Source of the DNA: Bin80 sp965215475
GTDB lineage: Bacteria > Bacteroidota > Rhodothermia > Rhodothermales > Bin80
Assembly: GCA_965215475.1 (NCBI GenBank)
Contig: OZ244061.1
Coordinates: forward strand, 1,736,001 to 1,800,000
Reading direction: 5' to 3'
Length of the DNA stretch: 64,000 nt
Made by a program: the position numbers and the translations under genes. Below are positions 9,685 to 18,767 of this stretch, in pieces. The notes below the pieces were generated by a model that worked only from the letters and a program-made list of their open reading frames with translations, ran no database searches and was not told where the DNA came from. The number at the start of each line of letters is the position of its first letter. The first letter of the stretch is position 1.

Positions 9685-10500
9685 TCAGGTATTTTGGCGC
9701 GCAACAATGATCAATCCCGTTCCATGCGTATTTGAACGGTACAGGTCGACGGTGTTCATCAGTAAGCCAAATGGAAGTACAGGTATATAATAAAGTGCAA
9801 CCAATGGTGCAAAAAACAAGGATTTCCCAAGAAGGACCATCGGGAACTTGATCAGCAGGCGCCAAGCTAGAGATCCCCAAGTTCCGTAGCTGTACTGTGC
9901 ATCCACGATTTCAAGTCCGGCATTTGTAAGCATTTGTATGAGCTCATTGAGGTTATAGCCGTCGCGGACATGCTCACCGATGAAGCTTTCCTGATTTGCA
10001 TCATGGACATCTGATCCTCCTTGATCACTCGGGGTACTGATGATGAGATATCCCCCTCGTTGCAGGCGCCGGGCGAAATGATGGATTGCCATGTCATCTT
10101 CCTCAATGTGTTCAAGGACATCTACCGCCAGAATATAGTCAAAAAGGCCGGCTACACTTGGATCGGTAAGATCTTCAACATGCAGTTTAATCCGGTCTGA
10201 AAGACCAGAGATGTCAAAATATTTAGCGGCACGTTTCAGATAATCTTCCTTGAGATCCGTTGCCGTAACTTTGACTCCCGGGTATTTACGCAATACATAC
10301 CATGTATATTGACCAAAGCCTGTTCCTGCATCCAGTAGATTTGAATCTGGACCTAGGCCATTTTTTCGGAGTGCACGGTGTACATACCAAGTTCGGAGGA
10401 ATAACAGATCCAGTACAGCAAAAAGTAGCGGGAGCAGTCTCGGATATGAATCCAGCCAGTGACTGATCCGATCCTTGATTGCATCATATTCCATGTTCAA
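9685..10500 (-). CDS. Class I SAM-dependent methyltransferase
   Basis: Predicted methyltransferase of unknown substrate, 271 residues. SAM-binding motif I is LLDAGTGFGQYTW, followed by the acidic residue in VTATDLKEDY, and motif IV-like YILAVDVLEHIEEDD. The C-terminal 70 residues are hydrophobic (FPMVLLGKSLFFAPLVALYYIPVLPFGLLM), suggesting membrane association and perhaps a lipid or quinone-like substrate. It starts at ATG 10500 and precedes pyrG. No specific family can be named. Confidence 0.8.
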   Translation of the reverse strand: MNMEYDAIKDRISHWLDSYPRLLPLLFAVLDLLFLRTWYVHRALRKNGLGPDSNLLDAGTGFGQYTWYVLRKYPGVKVTATDLKEDYLKRAAKYFDISGLSDRIKLHVEDLTDPSVAGLFDYILAVDVLEHIEEDDMAIHHFARRLQRGGYLIISTPSDQGGSDVHDANQESFIGEHVRDGYNLNELIQMLTNAGLEIVDAQYSYGTWGSLAWRLLIKFPMVLLGKSLFFAPLVALYYIPVLPFGLLMNTVDLYRSNTHGTGLIIVARQNT

Positions 10501-11157
10501 TCATGTTGTCCTTCCTGAATCAGGGAGGATGTGGTAGATTTTTTGATTTCCGAGAGATGGATGATATACGTCACTTAAGTTGTTTCCGCATTGATTCCCG
10601 CTCGGCAAATATCTCAACTATTCAGAAGTAATTTCTCTACTTTGCAGAAAATAAGACCTTTTGGTAAGACTGCTTACTCAATCGCCTTCAAATTTCAGAG
10701 AGTAGCTCTATCAGATAGGTGTGTAGGCTGTAGAGTCAAAAAATCTAGGGGGCAGCAATGATAGCGGTACGCACGATGGGATTTATTGTGTATCGAGATG
10801 GATTTTATCTGAACTGACGAGGCTGCATCCATAAAAACACGTATATCATCGTTAGGGGATAAAGCATATAGGCTAACTAACGGTACCCGAGCTTTCTAAA
10901 ACGATGCACCTTGTTGAGATCTGCAAAGGGGGTATCACGGGGTACAAGGAGACTAGTTTCATATCATGCATGAAATGTCGAATAGAGACGCTTAAGTCTC
11001 ATTCGTGCGTCATCGGTAGTGAGCTGCCAGTCAATGTTCGCTTGAATTTAATCTCTCGCCGCATACCAAGCAGTGAATTCCCTAACGTATCGATGCGGAG
11101 ATGGAAGCATTGTGTTGCAGTGGAATCACACAACAGGTACGTCGCCAAGGCTTGAGG
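10501..11157. other. Intergenic stretch without a supportable gene
   Basis: About 650 bases between the methyltransferase start and the IS630 remnant. A short open frame (10904-11155, plus strand) shows no recognisable motif and no ribosome-binding site. Given the adjoining decayed transposase it may be transposon debris. The first 150 bases should contain the methyltransferase/pyrG promoter, which I could not pinpoint. Confidence 0.5.
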
Positions 11158-11594
11158 TTATTTTTTTACCGTCTCGTATGAGACGATGTCAATGTAGCCC
11201 AGTTTGACTACGTGATCTGTCAACAGGCGAAGGGCCTGCCTACTGCACGTGCCCCTCGGCGAATTGCTGTAACTGAGATTGATCAGTCATACCTCAAGTT
11301 CATTGTCTTCCTTGCGATGATAACTCGCACGGAGCCCCTGCCGATCTCCAAGTACCGCGTCTGTGCCGTCTTCTACGAACCGCTTCTTGCCCCAGCCTCA
11401 CCCGTGCATGCTGATACGCAATATCCCAGTAATTTCTGCACCGGTTGTACATCACTCGTTAAACGAACTCTCGTCGCGGTTGAGCAAGGCCAAGGCACTG
11501 ATCACCTTCTGGGAACGATGCGATTGATCACCTCCAACTCCGCAAGTTCCTCCGTCTCTAATTCTACGATATCACATTTCACGCCAACTTCCAT
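11158..11594 (-). pseudogene. Decayed IS630-family transposase, N-terminal half
   Basis: Reading the minus strand from the ATG at 11594 through one frameshift and several stops gives a chain that aligns by eye with the helix-turn-helix half of IS630-type transposases: VISALALLNRDE, then AEITGILRIS, then KKRFVEDGTDAVLGDR, then PRGTCSRQALRLLTDHVVKLGYID and IVSYETVKK. The family pattern is a helix-turn-helix, then RFVxEGLxxAL, then PxGxxRWTLRLLADxxVELGxVDxISxETVxxxLKK. The DDE half is missing. The plus-strand open frame across the same interval is a shadow of this remnant. Confidence 0.8.
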
Positions 11595-11666
11595 AGATCT
11601 TTGGTTGGGCAAGAAAAATAGTACAATTATTACGACGTATCAAATGTGACATGACGTCAGTCAATC

Positions 11667-12734
11667 TCAATAAACCACCTCCCACACCACAACGATGGAA
11701 TCTTTTTCCTGATAAATCCTACCGTTTTGATAAATGGCATAGGAGAGATCGTCCTCAGGCAGAAGGATTGAATGTTGATAGTCTCCGGTCTTTACATTAT
11801 AAACATCAAGTGCTGCAGCTTTATCTGGAGCTTCAGATGGGCTGACTCCCAATACAAAAAGCTTATCGTTTTCTATTGTAACACCGCCTCCATGGAACAT
11901 CCGAGCGATATTGCGTACCGCGGGCATTCCTCCGAGCATGAGCCTTTCGACCTCAGGTTCCTTAAATTCACCCTTATAATCTATTGTCGTTCTGGCATAC
12001 ACGAGCGTTCCATCTGGTTCGTACTGCAAGATTAAAGGATAATACTTAAATACATAGACTATATTTTTCTTATATGTGATGATCTCGCCACCAAACGGGC
12101 CTGAGAACTCCATATATCTGTCTATTCCCTCGTCCACAAGATTTGATGAGGAGATAAGTTCAAATACGTCGTCCCCCGATCTGGATTCAAGTAATGTGGG
12201 ACCATTCGAAAAAGCAATATATTCTTCCCCCGTAGTAGCAATTTGATATCCATATGGTTGGTGGCCCTGTTTTTCTTCATGCAAAAAAGTCCCATCAATG
12301 GAAAAAGAAACAATCTTTCGACCGTAGGTATCTACCACGTAAACAACCGAGTCACTTGTTACCTCAAAGTCCGTGATATTTAGAAGTTCGCCAGGCCCCT
12401 CGCCACTACCACTTTCTCCGTAAGTAACAAGATATTCTCCAGAGGGAGAAAACTTTATTACCTTATCAATTCCCCAATCAATTACGTAGATATTTCCTTG
12501 ACTATCAACCGAAGCAGGAGCTAATTGAAACAAGAACATATCTGTCGTATCGGGTATCGTGAACAACTTCTTATAGGAAACATCTAAAAAATTCCTTTCC
12601 GGCACCCGTTGTTCTGTTAATCTATCATCCAGATATAATTGCCCAAAACGAATTCGTGTATCTTCCTCGTCTACCTCACACGAAACCAGTGACAAAGTAA
12701 TCACGAATCCGATTCCAAAGAAGAGCCTATTCAT
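11667..12734 (-). CDS. Six-bladed beta-propeller lipoprotein (copy B)
   Basis: Predicted periplasmic or surface lipoprotein of about 355 residues. The internal ATG at 12734 is chosen because it places a lipoprotein signal right at the N-terminus (MNRLFFGIG ... LSLVSCEVDEE, Cys lipobox); the frame itself is open further upstream to 12788. NHL/6-bladed propeller repeats are visible, for example GNIYVIDWGIDKVIKFSPSG, VVYVVDTYGRKIVSFS and LFVLGVSPSEAPDKAAALD. It is a clear paralogue of the gene at 13598-14656 and both end in VWExxY. It overlaps the end of the Cys-rich peptide gene upstream by 8 bases, implying coupled translation. Function unknown. Confidence 0.82.
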   Translation of the reverse strand: MNRLFFGIGFVITLSLVSCEVDEEDTRIRFGQLYLDDRLTEQRVPERNFLDVSYKKLFTIPDTTDMFLFQLAPASVDSQGNIYVIDWGIDKVIKFSPSGEYLVTYGESGSGEGPGELLNITDFEVTSDSVVYVVDTYGRKIVSFSIDGTFLHEEKQGHQPYGYQIATTGEEYIAFSNGPTLLESRSGDDVFELISSSNLVDEGIDRYMEFSGPFGGEIITYKKNIVYVFKYYPLILQYEPDGTLVYARTTIDYKGEFKEPEVERLMLGGMPAVRNIARMFHGGGVTIENDKLFVLGVSPSEAPDKAAALDVYNVKTGDYQHSILLPEDDLSYAIYQNGRIYQEKDSIVVVWEVVY

Positions 12735-13038
12735 ATGTTGTATTTTTCTCAAGGCGGCCGCCTCCACCCCCAGTATGAAATGGATCATAACAGATCACTG
12801 AAAAAATTGCTGGATCTCCAACCTTACATCCTCCCGCATCTGTTACACAGCAACGGACTTCATAACACCAGTTATGTCCACCGGAACAGTAAGTACTGCA
12901 TTTGGCACTACATAAAAGGGGGAATGATGATTCATTACCAGAAGGAGGTATCGTAAAGGATAGAACTACGATTCCTAAGGAACAGACTAAAGAAGTAGCA
13001 AGCCGGATTAACCGGTGGCGATCAGAAAAGAAAGACAT
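12727..13038 (-). CDS. Secreted eight-cysteine peptide with polyglycine tail (copy B)
   Basis: A 103-residue precursor of an unknown family. Residues about 9-30 form a signal/transmembrane helix (LIRLATSLVCSLGIVVLSF). The predicted mature part holds eight cysteines (in LLC, AKC, TYC, NWC, RCC, GGC, VIC contexts) followed by a GGGGG run and a short polar tail. It has the same length, layout and mature Cys number as the peptide at 14662-14973 although the spacing differs. Its stop overlaps the start of propeller copy B. Small size and position make it a likely substrate or partner of the neighbouring propellers and thioredoxin; this is inference. Confidence 0.72.
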   Translation of the reverse strand: MSFFSDRHRLIRLATSLVCSLGIVVLSFTIPPSGNESSFPLLCSAKCSTYCSGGHNWCYEVRCCVTDAGGCKVGDPAIFSVICYDPFHTGGGGGRLEKNTTYE

Positions 13039-13073
13039 ATCAACAAGTTAATTTGGTTATGAATTGCGTTAGC

Positions 13074-13616
13074 TTAGGTATCTTGAAAAAGAGCCGATAA
13101 AACCTCAGATTCACCATCTTCGGATAGCTGCCCTTCCCAATTTCTAAGTATTCTACCTTGATTATTCAGATGAATAACCATTGGTACATAATGGATCTTA
13201 AGCGAATGAAAAGGTAATGCAATTAAGGAGTCAAAATATACACCAGCTTCCTCCAGTAAAAAGGATTGCAATCTCATACTGCTACTCGTATCTATCGCTG
13301 CAATGATCGGCAAGTCAGGTTTTTCCTTATCACGCATTGTGATCAGAGCCTCATAGAACGGGTAGCTTTGTTTGCAATATCGGCAACCGGGCGAGAGTGC
13401 AAACAATACAAGTTCCGTATGGTTTTCATCGATGAAAGAATCAATTTCAGGCAGAAGATTTCCCGTTTCCAGAACATCGACATCAGGTAAGACAGAAGAC
13501 AAACTAAAGGCATAGACGACAAAACAAATGGTCGTACTGATCAACAGAATATGAATCCATACCTCAATCTTGCTAAACTTTGACCAACTTCTTTGTTTTA
13601 ATATATAATTTCCCAT
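13074..13616 (-). CDS. Membrane-anchored thioredoxin-like (TlpA-type) protein
   Basis: A 180-residue protein with one N-terminal transmembrane helix (about residues 20-42, IHILLISTTICFVVYAFSL) and a periplasmic thioredoxin fold. The redox motif is CRYC in LFALSPGCRYCKQSYPF, and the cis-Pro loop appears as IHYVPMVIHLNNQGRI. It overlaps the preceding propeller gene by 19 bases. Sitting between two genes for eight-cysteine peptides, it is a plausible oxidoreductase for their disulfides, as an inference from context. Confidence 0.85.
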   Translation of the reverse strand: MGNYILKQRSWSKFSKIEVWIHILLISTTICFVVYAFSLSSVLPDVDVLETGNLLPEIDSFIDENHTELVLFALSPGCRYCKQSYPFYEALITMRDKEKPDLPIIAAIDTSSSMRLQSFLLEEAGVYFDSLIALPFHSLKIHYVPMVIHLNNQGRILRNWEGQLSEDGESEVLSALFQDT

Positions 13617-14656
13617 ACTGTCACGGTAGTATCTCTCGTTTCGTAAATTCTGTCATTTTGGATGGTCAAAGTTCTGCCGTTTGAATCTTCTCCGGGGGGA
13701 GATATTGAATATTGATATTCCCCTGTTTTAGCTTCGTATATGTCGATGGATTCTTCTGGAGGGTAAGATGAAAAAAGAAAAAGATTATCATCCGTGATCG
13801 AAAGAGGGTCAATCACATAGGTCGGTCCGCTTAGATATTCGGTCCGATATCCCCCAATTAAATTCGTTTCCATTTCAGGTTCTTCAAAGGCATCATTGTA
13901 ATCCATCGTTGTCCGAGCATACACCAAAGATCCATCGGAAGCGTACTGGATTAATAACGGATGTCGCTCTAATACGTATACCAGATTCTCTCCGTAAGGA
14001 ATTATTGGGCCAACGGTTCTCCAAAGCCCCTGAACTACATCAGATTCAAGATCGGAAGTGAGATCAGAAAAACGAACAATCGGGGTTTTATCATTACCTA
14101 AGCGAGTTTCGATTAGTGTTGGAGGATTAACAGAAAATATATATTCTCGGCCATATAGCGTTTGTGTATACCGGTATATCTGATCATCGTAAGACTTGGA
14201 TTTCAGGAAAGTTCCATCCATTGAATAAAATGAAATTTTTCGCCCGGCACTGTCCATCATATAAACCATTGAATCACTCTTAATGCCAAAATTAATAAGA
14301 GTAAGAAGTTCTCCCGGGCCCTCCCCGAACCCATATCCATATGTCATCAGATATTCTCCAGATGGAGAAAACCTATGTGTTTTGGTGATACCATGATCAA
14401 GTACATGTATGAATCCATCTTGGCTAACAACTACCTCACTGATGTTATAGAATTCAAAGTCTGTGGTAGACGTAATTGTGAATGCCTTTTGATACGAGAC
14501 ATCAACGAATTTTCTCTCCGAAGCACCTTGATGCGAAAGTCGATCCAGAAAAACTTGGTCAAAAGGAATCCATGTACCCTCTTTTTCGGCCTGACATGAA
14601 ATTAGTGACAGGGTAAGCAACAACATTACTCCAAAAAACAAGTCGCGCATCGGCAA
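13598..14656 (-). CDS. Six-bladed beta-propeller lipoprotein (copy A)
   Basis: A 352-residue predicted lipoprotein: signal MPMRDLFFGVMLLLTLSLIS followed by lipobox Cys in SCQAEKEG. Propeller blades are recognisable (FIHVLDHGITKTHRFSPSG, MVYMMDSAGRKISFYS, LVYVLERHPLLIQYASDGS). It is paralogous to 11667-12734 along the full length, sharing GEGPGELL and the RTTMDY/RTTIDY segment. It starts 5 bases after the Cys-rich peptide A stop, so the pairing peptide-then-propeller is the same as in the second unit. Ligand or partner unknown. Confidence 0.85.
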   Translation of the reverse strand: MPMRDLFFGVMLLLTLSLISCQAEKEGTWIPFDQVFLDRLSHQGASERKFVDVSYQKAFTITSTTDFEFYNISEVVVSQDGFIHVLDHGITKTHRFSPSGEYLMTYGYGFGEGPGELLTLINFGIKSDSMVYMMDSAGRKISFYSMDGTFLKSKSYDDQIYRYTQTLYGREYIFSVNPPTLIETRLGNDKTPIVRFSDLTSDLESDVVQGLWRTVGPIIPYGENLVYVLERHPLLIQYASDGSLVYARTTMDYNDAFEEPEMETNLIGGYRTEYLSGPTYVIDPLSITDDNLFLFSSYPPEESIDIYEAKTGEYQYSISPPGEDSNGRTLTIQNDRIYETRDTTVTVWEIIY

Positions 14657-14661
14657 TGTCT

Positions 14662-14973
14662 TTATTCAGGATGAATAGGCGTGACACCGCCTCCACTCCC
14701 GCCGCCCTTCCCCCAACATATGTGAGTACCAGAAAAACATGTACTAACTACTCCCGCTATTAAAATGCAACGTGCGCAAGTAAGCGATGCGCACAGAGTT
14801 CTACCTTCGTGACAACCAACCGCAAAACATACTCTCAGGGCCTCACCACCACATTCTGGCGTTGAAGCTTGTGGCACCGCTCTAATTTGAGGGATAGCTA
14901 ATACCGTAATGAATAGAATGCATAGCGACAAAGAGAGCGCAATTCGAATATATCCTGCTTTATCCTTTTTCAT
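14662..14973 (-). CDS. Secreted eight-cysteine peptide with glycine-rich tail (copy A)
   Basis: The frame is open to 15204, but the internal ATG at 14973 gives MKKDKAGYIRIALSLSLCI, a standard basic-plus-hydrophobic signal sequence, and a 103-residue product identical in length to the second peptide. The mature region has eight cysteines (PEC, RVC, VGC, TLC, LTC, ARC, STC, HIC) and then GKGGGSGGGVTPIHPE. No known family is recognised. It is the first gene of the five-gene unit. Cysteine-rich leader peptides beside propeller lipoproteins are known in Bacteroidota (NVEALA-type peptides), but I cannot show homology. Confidence 0.68.
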   Translation of the reverse strand: MKKDKAGYIRIALSLSLCILFITVLAIPQIRAVPQASTPECGGEALRVCFAVGCHEGRTLCASLTCARCILIAGVVSTCFSGTHICWGKGGGSGGGVTPIHPE

Positions 14974-15175
14974 GAAGTGAATGTATTTTGGGATTGTTAG
15001 AGTTATGTTCGATGAAAACTCTCCTTTCCATGAAACAGAAAACATGCCATCATAACTGAGACACAAAATATTTTCATTGTTGGGAGGAAGTTGACAATTG
15101 TCATACAACTCAAGTATAAGGAAAGTAATGGATACTATTTTGGGAATGAAATTGTATCGTAAAGAGGCTCTTGCA

Positions 15176-15254
15176 AAACTGTGTATTCCGGTGAACTGGG
15201 ACACCTAATCCGCTCGAAGTGGGACAATCAATCCGCTCCAAGTGGGACAGTCAA
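15176..15254. repeat. IS21-like element end fragment (three short tandem repeats)
   Basis: Three imperfect repeats of about 22 bases follow one another, each with an ACTGGGACA or AGTGGGACA core preceded by GGTGA or CCGCTC. Multiple GTGGGACA-type repeats are typical of the ends of IS21-family elements, which bind IstA there. No istA or istB gene is present nearby, so this is a solo end left by deletion. Family assignment is from pattern memory only. Confidence 0.5.
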
Positions 15255-15786
15255 TAATCTTGGTAATACTCTTAGAAAATTTCTCGACACAACTTTGCAA
15301 TTCGTAGTGGAAACTTGCGTCAAGTACTTGCAGTTTCGGAACCATGCAAACCTGAATTGTGTCCAATGGTACGGATCATATTTCTGGTGTAGTAGCACGG
15401 CCGTCAGATCAGGCTACGGGGCTAAAATCAATCACTACTCAAAAAATCTACCCCTACTTTAGGAAGAAAGCCTCTCTGTTTTGTGTGAACGATCTGTTTA
15501 CGATCCTTGAATCAATCCTATGATCCTGATTCAAGGGATCAATGTATCCCCTTGTAAGACGATAGAACACTCAGTATCTCTGGCACAGCGATATGCTTCT
15601 TGCAGGCGAATGACTGTACATTTGGCGATAAGTATAACTAACTCTATCCGACACGGTGTACCTTGAACATGAAGAGCATACAGTCAAAAAATCGTCAGAT
15701 GTTAGTAGAAATACAATAAACGAAATGCCCTCAAATCTCTTTCAATAAATGCCTCTTGATTACCTAACAACCGTCTTCGCACAGTG
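15255..15786. other. Intergenic stretch between IS21-like end and tRNA genes
   Basis: About 530 bases, AT-rich, with no open frame that shows a motif. The frame 15181-15462 (plus) is derived from the IS21-like repeats and carries nothing recognisable downstream. Nothing else is seen. Confidence 0.5.
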
Positions 15787-15871
15787 CGGAGGGGGAGGGA
15801 TTCGAACCCCCGGTACCTTGCGGTACGCTGGTTTTCAAGACCAGTGCATTCAACCGCTCTGCCACCCCTCC
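15787..15871 (-). tRNA. tRNA-Ser (UGA)
   Basis: On the minus strand a complete cloverleaf of 85 nt: acceptor stem GGAGGGG pairing with CCCCTCC, discriminator G, D-arm TGGCAGAGCGGTTGAATGCA, anticodon stem CTGGT...ACCAG with loop containing TGA, a long variable arm (CGTACCGCAAGGTACC region) and T-arm GGGGGTTCGAATCCCTC. The class II long variable arm plus TGA anticodon identify serine. CCA is not encoded. Confidence 0.97.
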
Positions 15872-15917
15872 GGAGTACATTTTTTTGCTTGTACACAAAC
15901 CGTATTCGGCACAAAAG

Positions 15918-16005
15918 CGGAGAGGGTGGGATTCGAACCCACGATGAGCTGTTAACCCATACTCCCTTAGCAGGGGAGCGCCTTCAGCCACTCGGCCACC
16001 TCTCC
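15918..16005 (-). tRNA. tRNA-Ser (GCU)
   Basis: An 88-nt minus-strand cloverleaf: acceptor GGAGAGG with CCTCTCC and discriminator G, D-arm TGGCCGAGTGGCTGAAGGCG, anticodon stem CTCCC...GGGAG with GCT in the loop, a long variable arm and T-arm GTGGGTTCGAATCCCAC. It lies 46 bases upstream of the other tRNA-Ser in the same orientation, so both are probably cotranscribed. Confidence 0.97.
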
Positions 16006-16234
16006 CAAAGATCCATTAGGAACCACGTTTAACTCCTATTCACTCAAAGCGTTTTACCGGTTGGGTTCCGCACGGAACCTATTGAAAAAACTTACCACTC
16101 ATCATACATAGAGTTGGCGAAAAAATAATTTGGTCGGGTCCCCAAAACACGATCTACATCGCCAAAATCGGAGGCGCAGAATGCCAAATTTTGGATTGAG
16201 TGAGAATTGCTGTGGAAGCAATAACGGCCAGCAA

Positions 16235-17158
16235 TCAATCCTCCTCTAGTGCGTTTGCACCACTGATGATTTCCAAGATTTCTGTCGTGATTGCACTCTG
16301 ACGGGCACGATTATACTGGAGGCGTAGCGCACGCAAGAGTTCCGTAGCATTCGCGGTGGCATTATCCATTGCAACCATACGGGCTCCGTGTTCAGCAGCA
16401 CAGGATTCCAGCAAAGCATGCCAGATCTCAAAATTCACGAATCGTGGAACGAGGGTATTTAAGATATTTGCAGAGTCTGGATCAAAGATGTAATCCGCTC
16501 GGTAGCGATCTTGAATCTCTGGAGCGACTACATCTTCCTGTAGCATCAGAGGAGTCCGAAATTGCTCTAGAGGTACTGGAATCAACGGAGCAACAATCCG
16601 ATTTTGGGCAATGGTATTCTTGAATTCGTTGTAGACAATCTTGACTTCATCCCAGTCTCCCTTCAGAAATCCTTCTATAGCGATACTTCCAATGTTGAGA
16701 GCCGTATCAAAGGTCAGTTCTCTGAATACATCACTGAGATCTGCTGCCATGTCATATCCGCGCTTACGGAAATGTTCGGCTCCCTTACGCCCTGCCCCAA
16801 TAATCCGCAATGTCCCGTTTGTATGCAGCTCGGAGTAGTTTGAGTGAATCAGCGACTCAGCGGTTTTGATTACATTACTGTTGAAGGCACCTGCCAATCC
16901 ACGATCTCCGGTAACGACAATGATCAGAGCCCCTTTCACGTTCTCACGTCCCCTGAGCAGCGGGTGTGAATCGACGGCTCCCTGACGTTTTAGATGTTCG
17001 ACGATCTCGCCAATCTTATATGCGTAGGGTCTCGTCTTGAAAATATTTTCCTGCGCCCGGCGCAGTTTTGCTGCCGCGACCATTTTCATGGCCCGTGTGA
17101 CTTGTTGCGTATTCTGGACCGAGCCGATACGTGTCCGGATATCACGCAGGGTAGCCAT
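16235..17158 (-). CDS. atpG: ATP synthase F1 gamma subunit
   Basis: Central rotor shaft of F-type ATP synthase. The 307 residues begin with MATLRDIRTRIGSVQNTQQVTRAMKMV-type N-terminal helix and end with ARQSAITTEILEIISGANALEE, both strongly conserved gamma signatures; GDRGLAGAFNSNV is also present. The start overlaps the atpA stop by one base (TGATG). It is the last atp gene of this cluster; atpD and atpC do not follow, and the two tRNA-Ser genes come next. Confidence 0.97.
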   Translation of the reverse strand: MATLRDIRTRIGSVQNTQQVTRAMKMVAAAKLRRAQENIFKTRPYAYKIGEIVEHLKRQGAVDSHPLLRGRENVKGALIIVVTGDRGLAGAFNSNVIKTAESLIHSNYSELHTNGTLRIIGAGRKGAEHFRKRGYDMAADLSDVFRELTFDTALNIGSIAIEGFLKGDWDEVKIVYNEFKNTIAQNRIVAPLIPVPLEQFRTPLMLQEDVVAPEIQDRYRADYIFDPDSANILNTLVPRFVNFEIWHALLESCAAEHGARMVAMDNATANATELLRALRLQYNRARQSAITTEILEIISGANALEED

Positions 17159-18753
17159 CAGGATTTTGTAGCATAAAGTTCAACGAGTCGTTTTGCCTCC
17201 TCACGAAGCACTTCTTTGGTTTCATCGGTCAGCAGGCCGGTGTTCCGAATACTGGCAAGAGCATCTGCAGCACGAACTCTCAGGTTTTCGAGGAGCTCCT
17301 CTTCGAAGTGGTTAATATCAGACACAGCGACTATATCCAGGAGCCCCTCACTTCCGATAAAGATTATGGCAACCTGTTCTTCAACAGGTACAGGTGTGAA
17401 TTGCCCCTGTTTAAGCAATTCCACCAAGCATTCCCCACGCCTGAGTTGTTGCTGTGTCGTAGGATCAAGATCGGATCCGAACTTGGAGAACGCCTCTAGT
17501 TCTCGGTATTGAGCCAAGTCTAAGCGCAGCATTCCCGCAGCAGACTTCATTGCCTTGATCTGGGCATTCCCACCAACACGGCTCACCGAAATACCTACGT
17601 TGATCGCCGGACGTATGCCTGCATTGAACAGATCGGGCTCTAGATAAATCTGCCCGTCCGTAATAGAAATCACATTCGTCGGGATATATGCGTCGACCGC
17701 TCCGGCTTGCGTTTCGATCACAGGTAGTGCAGTTAAAGATCCTCCCCCTTGAACCTTATCTTTCAGCGAATCAGGCAAATCGTTCATTTGTGATGCGATC
17801 TCTTGACTGGCCGTGATCTTGGCTGCACGCTCTAAAAGACGGCTGTGGAGGTAAAATACATCTCCTGGATAGGCCTCACGACCTGGCGGACGACGCAAGA
17901 GAAGAGAAACTTGCCTGTATGCAACCGCCTGTTTGGATAAATCGTCATAAATGACCAGTGCGTGGCGACCCGTATCCCGAAAGTATTCCCCGATGCAAGC
18001 ACCAGCAAAAGGCGCAATAAACTGGAGCGGAGCAGCTACCGAAGCCGGTGCATTTACGATCACCGTGTAATCCATGGCTCCATTTTCCTCCAGTGCACGT
18101 GCAACTTGAGCAACCGTAGAAGATTTCTGCCCAATTGCAACATAGATACAGTAGACCGGTGCATCCGTCTCATGGGTGGAACGCTGACTGATGATCGTAT
18201 CAATCAATACGGCAGTTTTCCCCGTTTGGCGGTCTCCGATCACCAATTCTCTCTGTCCTCGACCAATCGGGATCATCGAGTCAATCGCTTTGATTCCGGT
18301 GATCAGGGGTTCAGAGACAGGTTGGCGATAAATCACACCGGGTGCTTTACGCTCGAGGGGCATTTCCCAAGTTTCACCGGTGAGTTCGCCCTTGCCGTCA
18401 AGTACGTTCCCAAGCGGATCAATGACACGACCCAGCATACTTTCTGTCACCTGAATAGAGGCAATCCGGCGGGTTCGACGTGCTTGATCGCCTTCTTTTA
18501 CTTCCTGTATCTCACCAAAGAGGACAGCTCCTACACTATCTTCTTCCAGGTTCAGGATCATTCCGGTCACATTGCGTTCGGGGAATACAATCAACTCTCC
18601 TGCCTGCACGTTTGACAGACCGTAAATCCGGGCGATTCCATCTCCCACTTGTAGGACCGTACCTACTTCATAGATATCTGTAGAGGACTCAAAACCGCCA
18701 ATCTCCTGCCTCAGGAGTGCAGTGACTTCATCTGGTCGTATAGCTGTTGTCAT
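17158..18753 (-). CDS. atpA: ATP synthase F1 alpha subunit
   Basis: Regulatory nucleotide-binding subunit of F1. The 531 residues contain the Walker A GDRQTGKTAV, Walker B LVIYDD, and the alpha signature PAINVGISVSRVGG. An N-terminal segment EVTALLRQEIGGFE is the usual delta-subunit-binding helix. It is directly followed by atpG and preceded by atpH with a 14-base gap. Confidence 0.98.
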   Translation of the reverse strand: MTTAIRPDEVTALLRQEIGGFESSTDIYEVGTVLQVGDGIARIYGLSNVQAGELIVFPERNVTGMILNLEEDSVGAVLFGEIQEVKEGDQARRTRRIASIQVTESMLGRVIDPLGNVLDGKGELTGETWEMPLERKAPGVIYRQPVSEPLITGIKAIDSMIPIGRGQRELVIGDRQTGKTAVLIDTIISQRSTHETDAPVYCIYVAIGQKSSTVAQVARALEENGAMDYTVIVNAPASVAAPLQFIAPFAGACIGEYFRDTGRHALVIYDDLSKQAVAYRQVSLLLRRPPGREAYPGDVFYLHSRLLERAAKITASQEIASQMNDLPDSLKDKVQGGGSLTALPVIETQAGAVDAYIPTNVISITDGQIYLEPDLFNAGIRPAINVGISVSRVGGNAQIKAMKSAAGMLRLDLAQYRELEAFSKFGSDLDPTTQQQLRRGECLVELLKQGQFTPVPVEEQVAIIFIGSEGLLDIVAVSDINHFEEELLENLRVRAADALASIRNTGLLTDETKEVLREEAKRLVELYATKS

Positions 18754-18767
18754 TTCATAATTATTGA

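Noticed and set aside
15702..16032. Small frames across the tRNA genes
   Set aside because: The sequence is accounted for by two tRNA-Ser cloverleaves; the GGIRTPG-like peptides are well-known tRNA artefacts.
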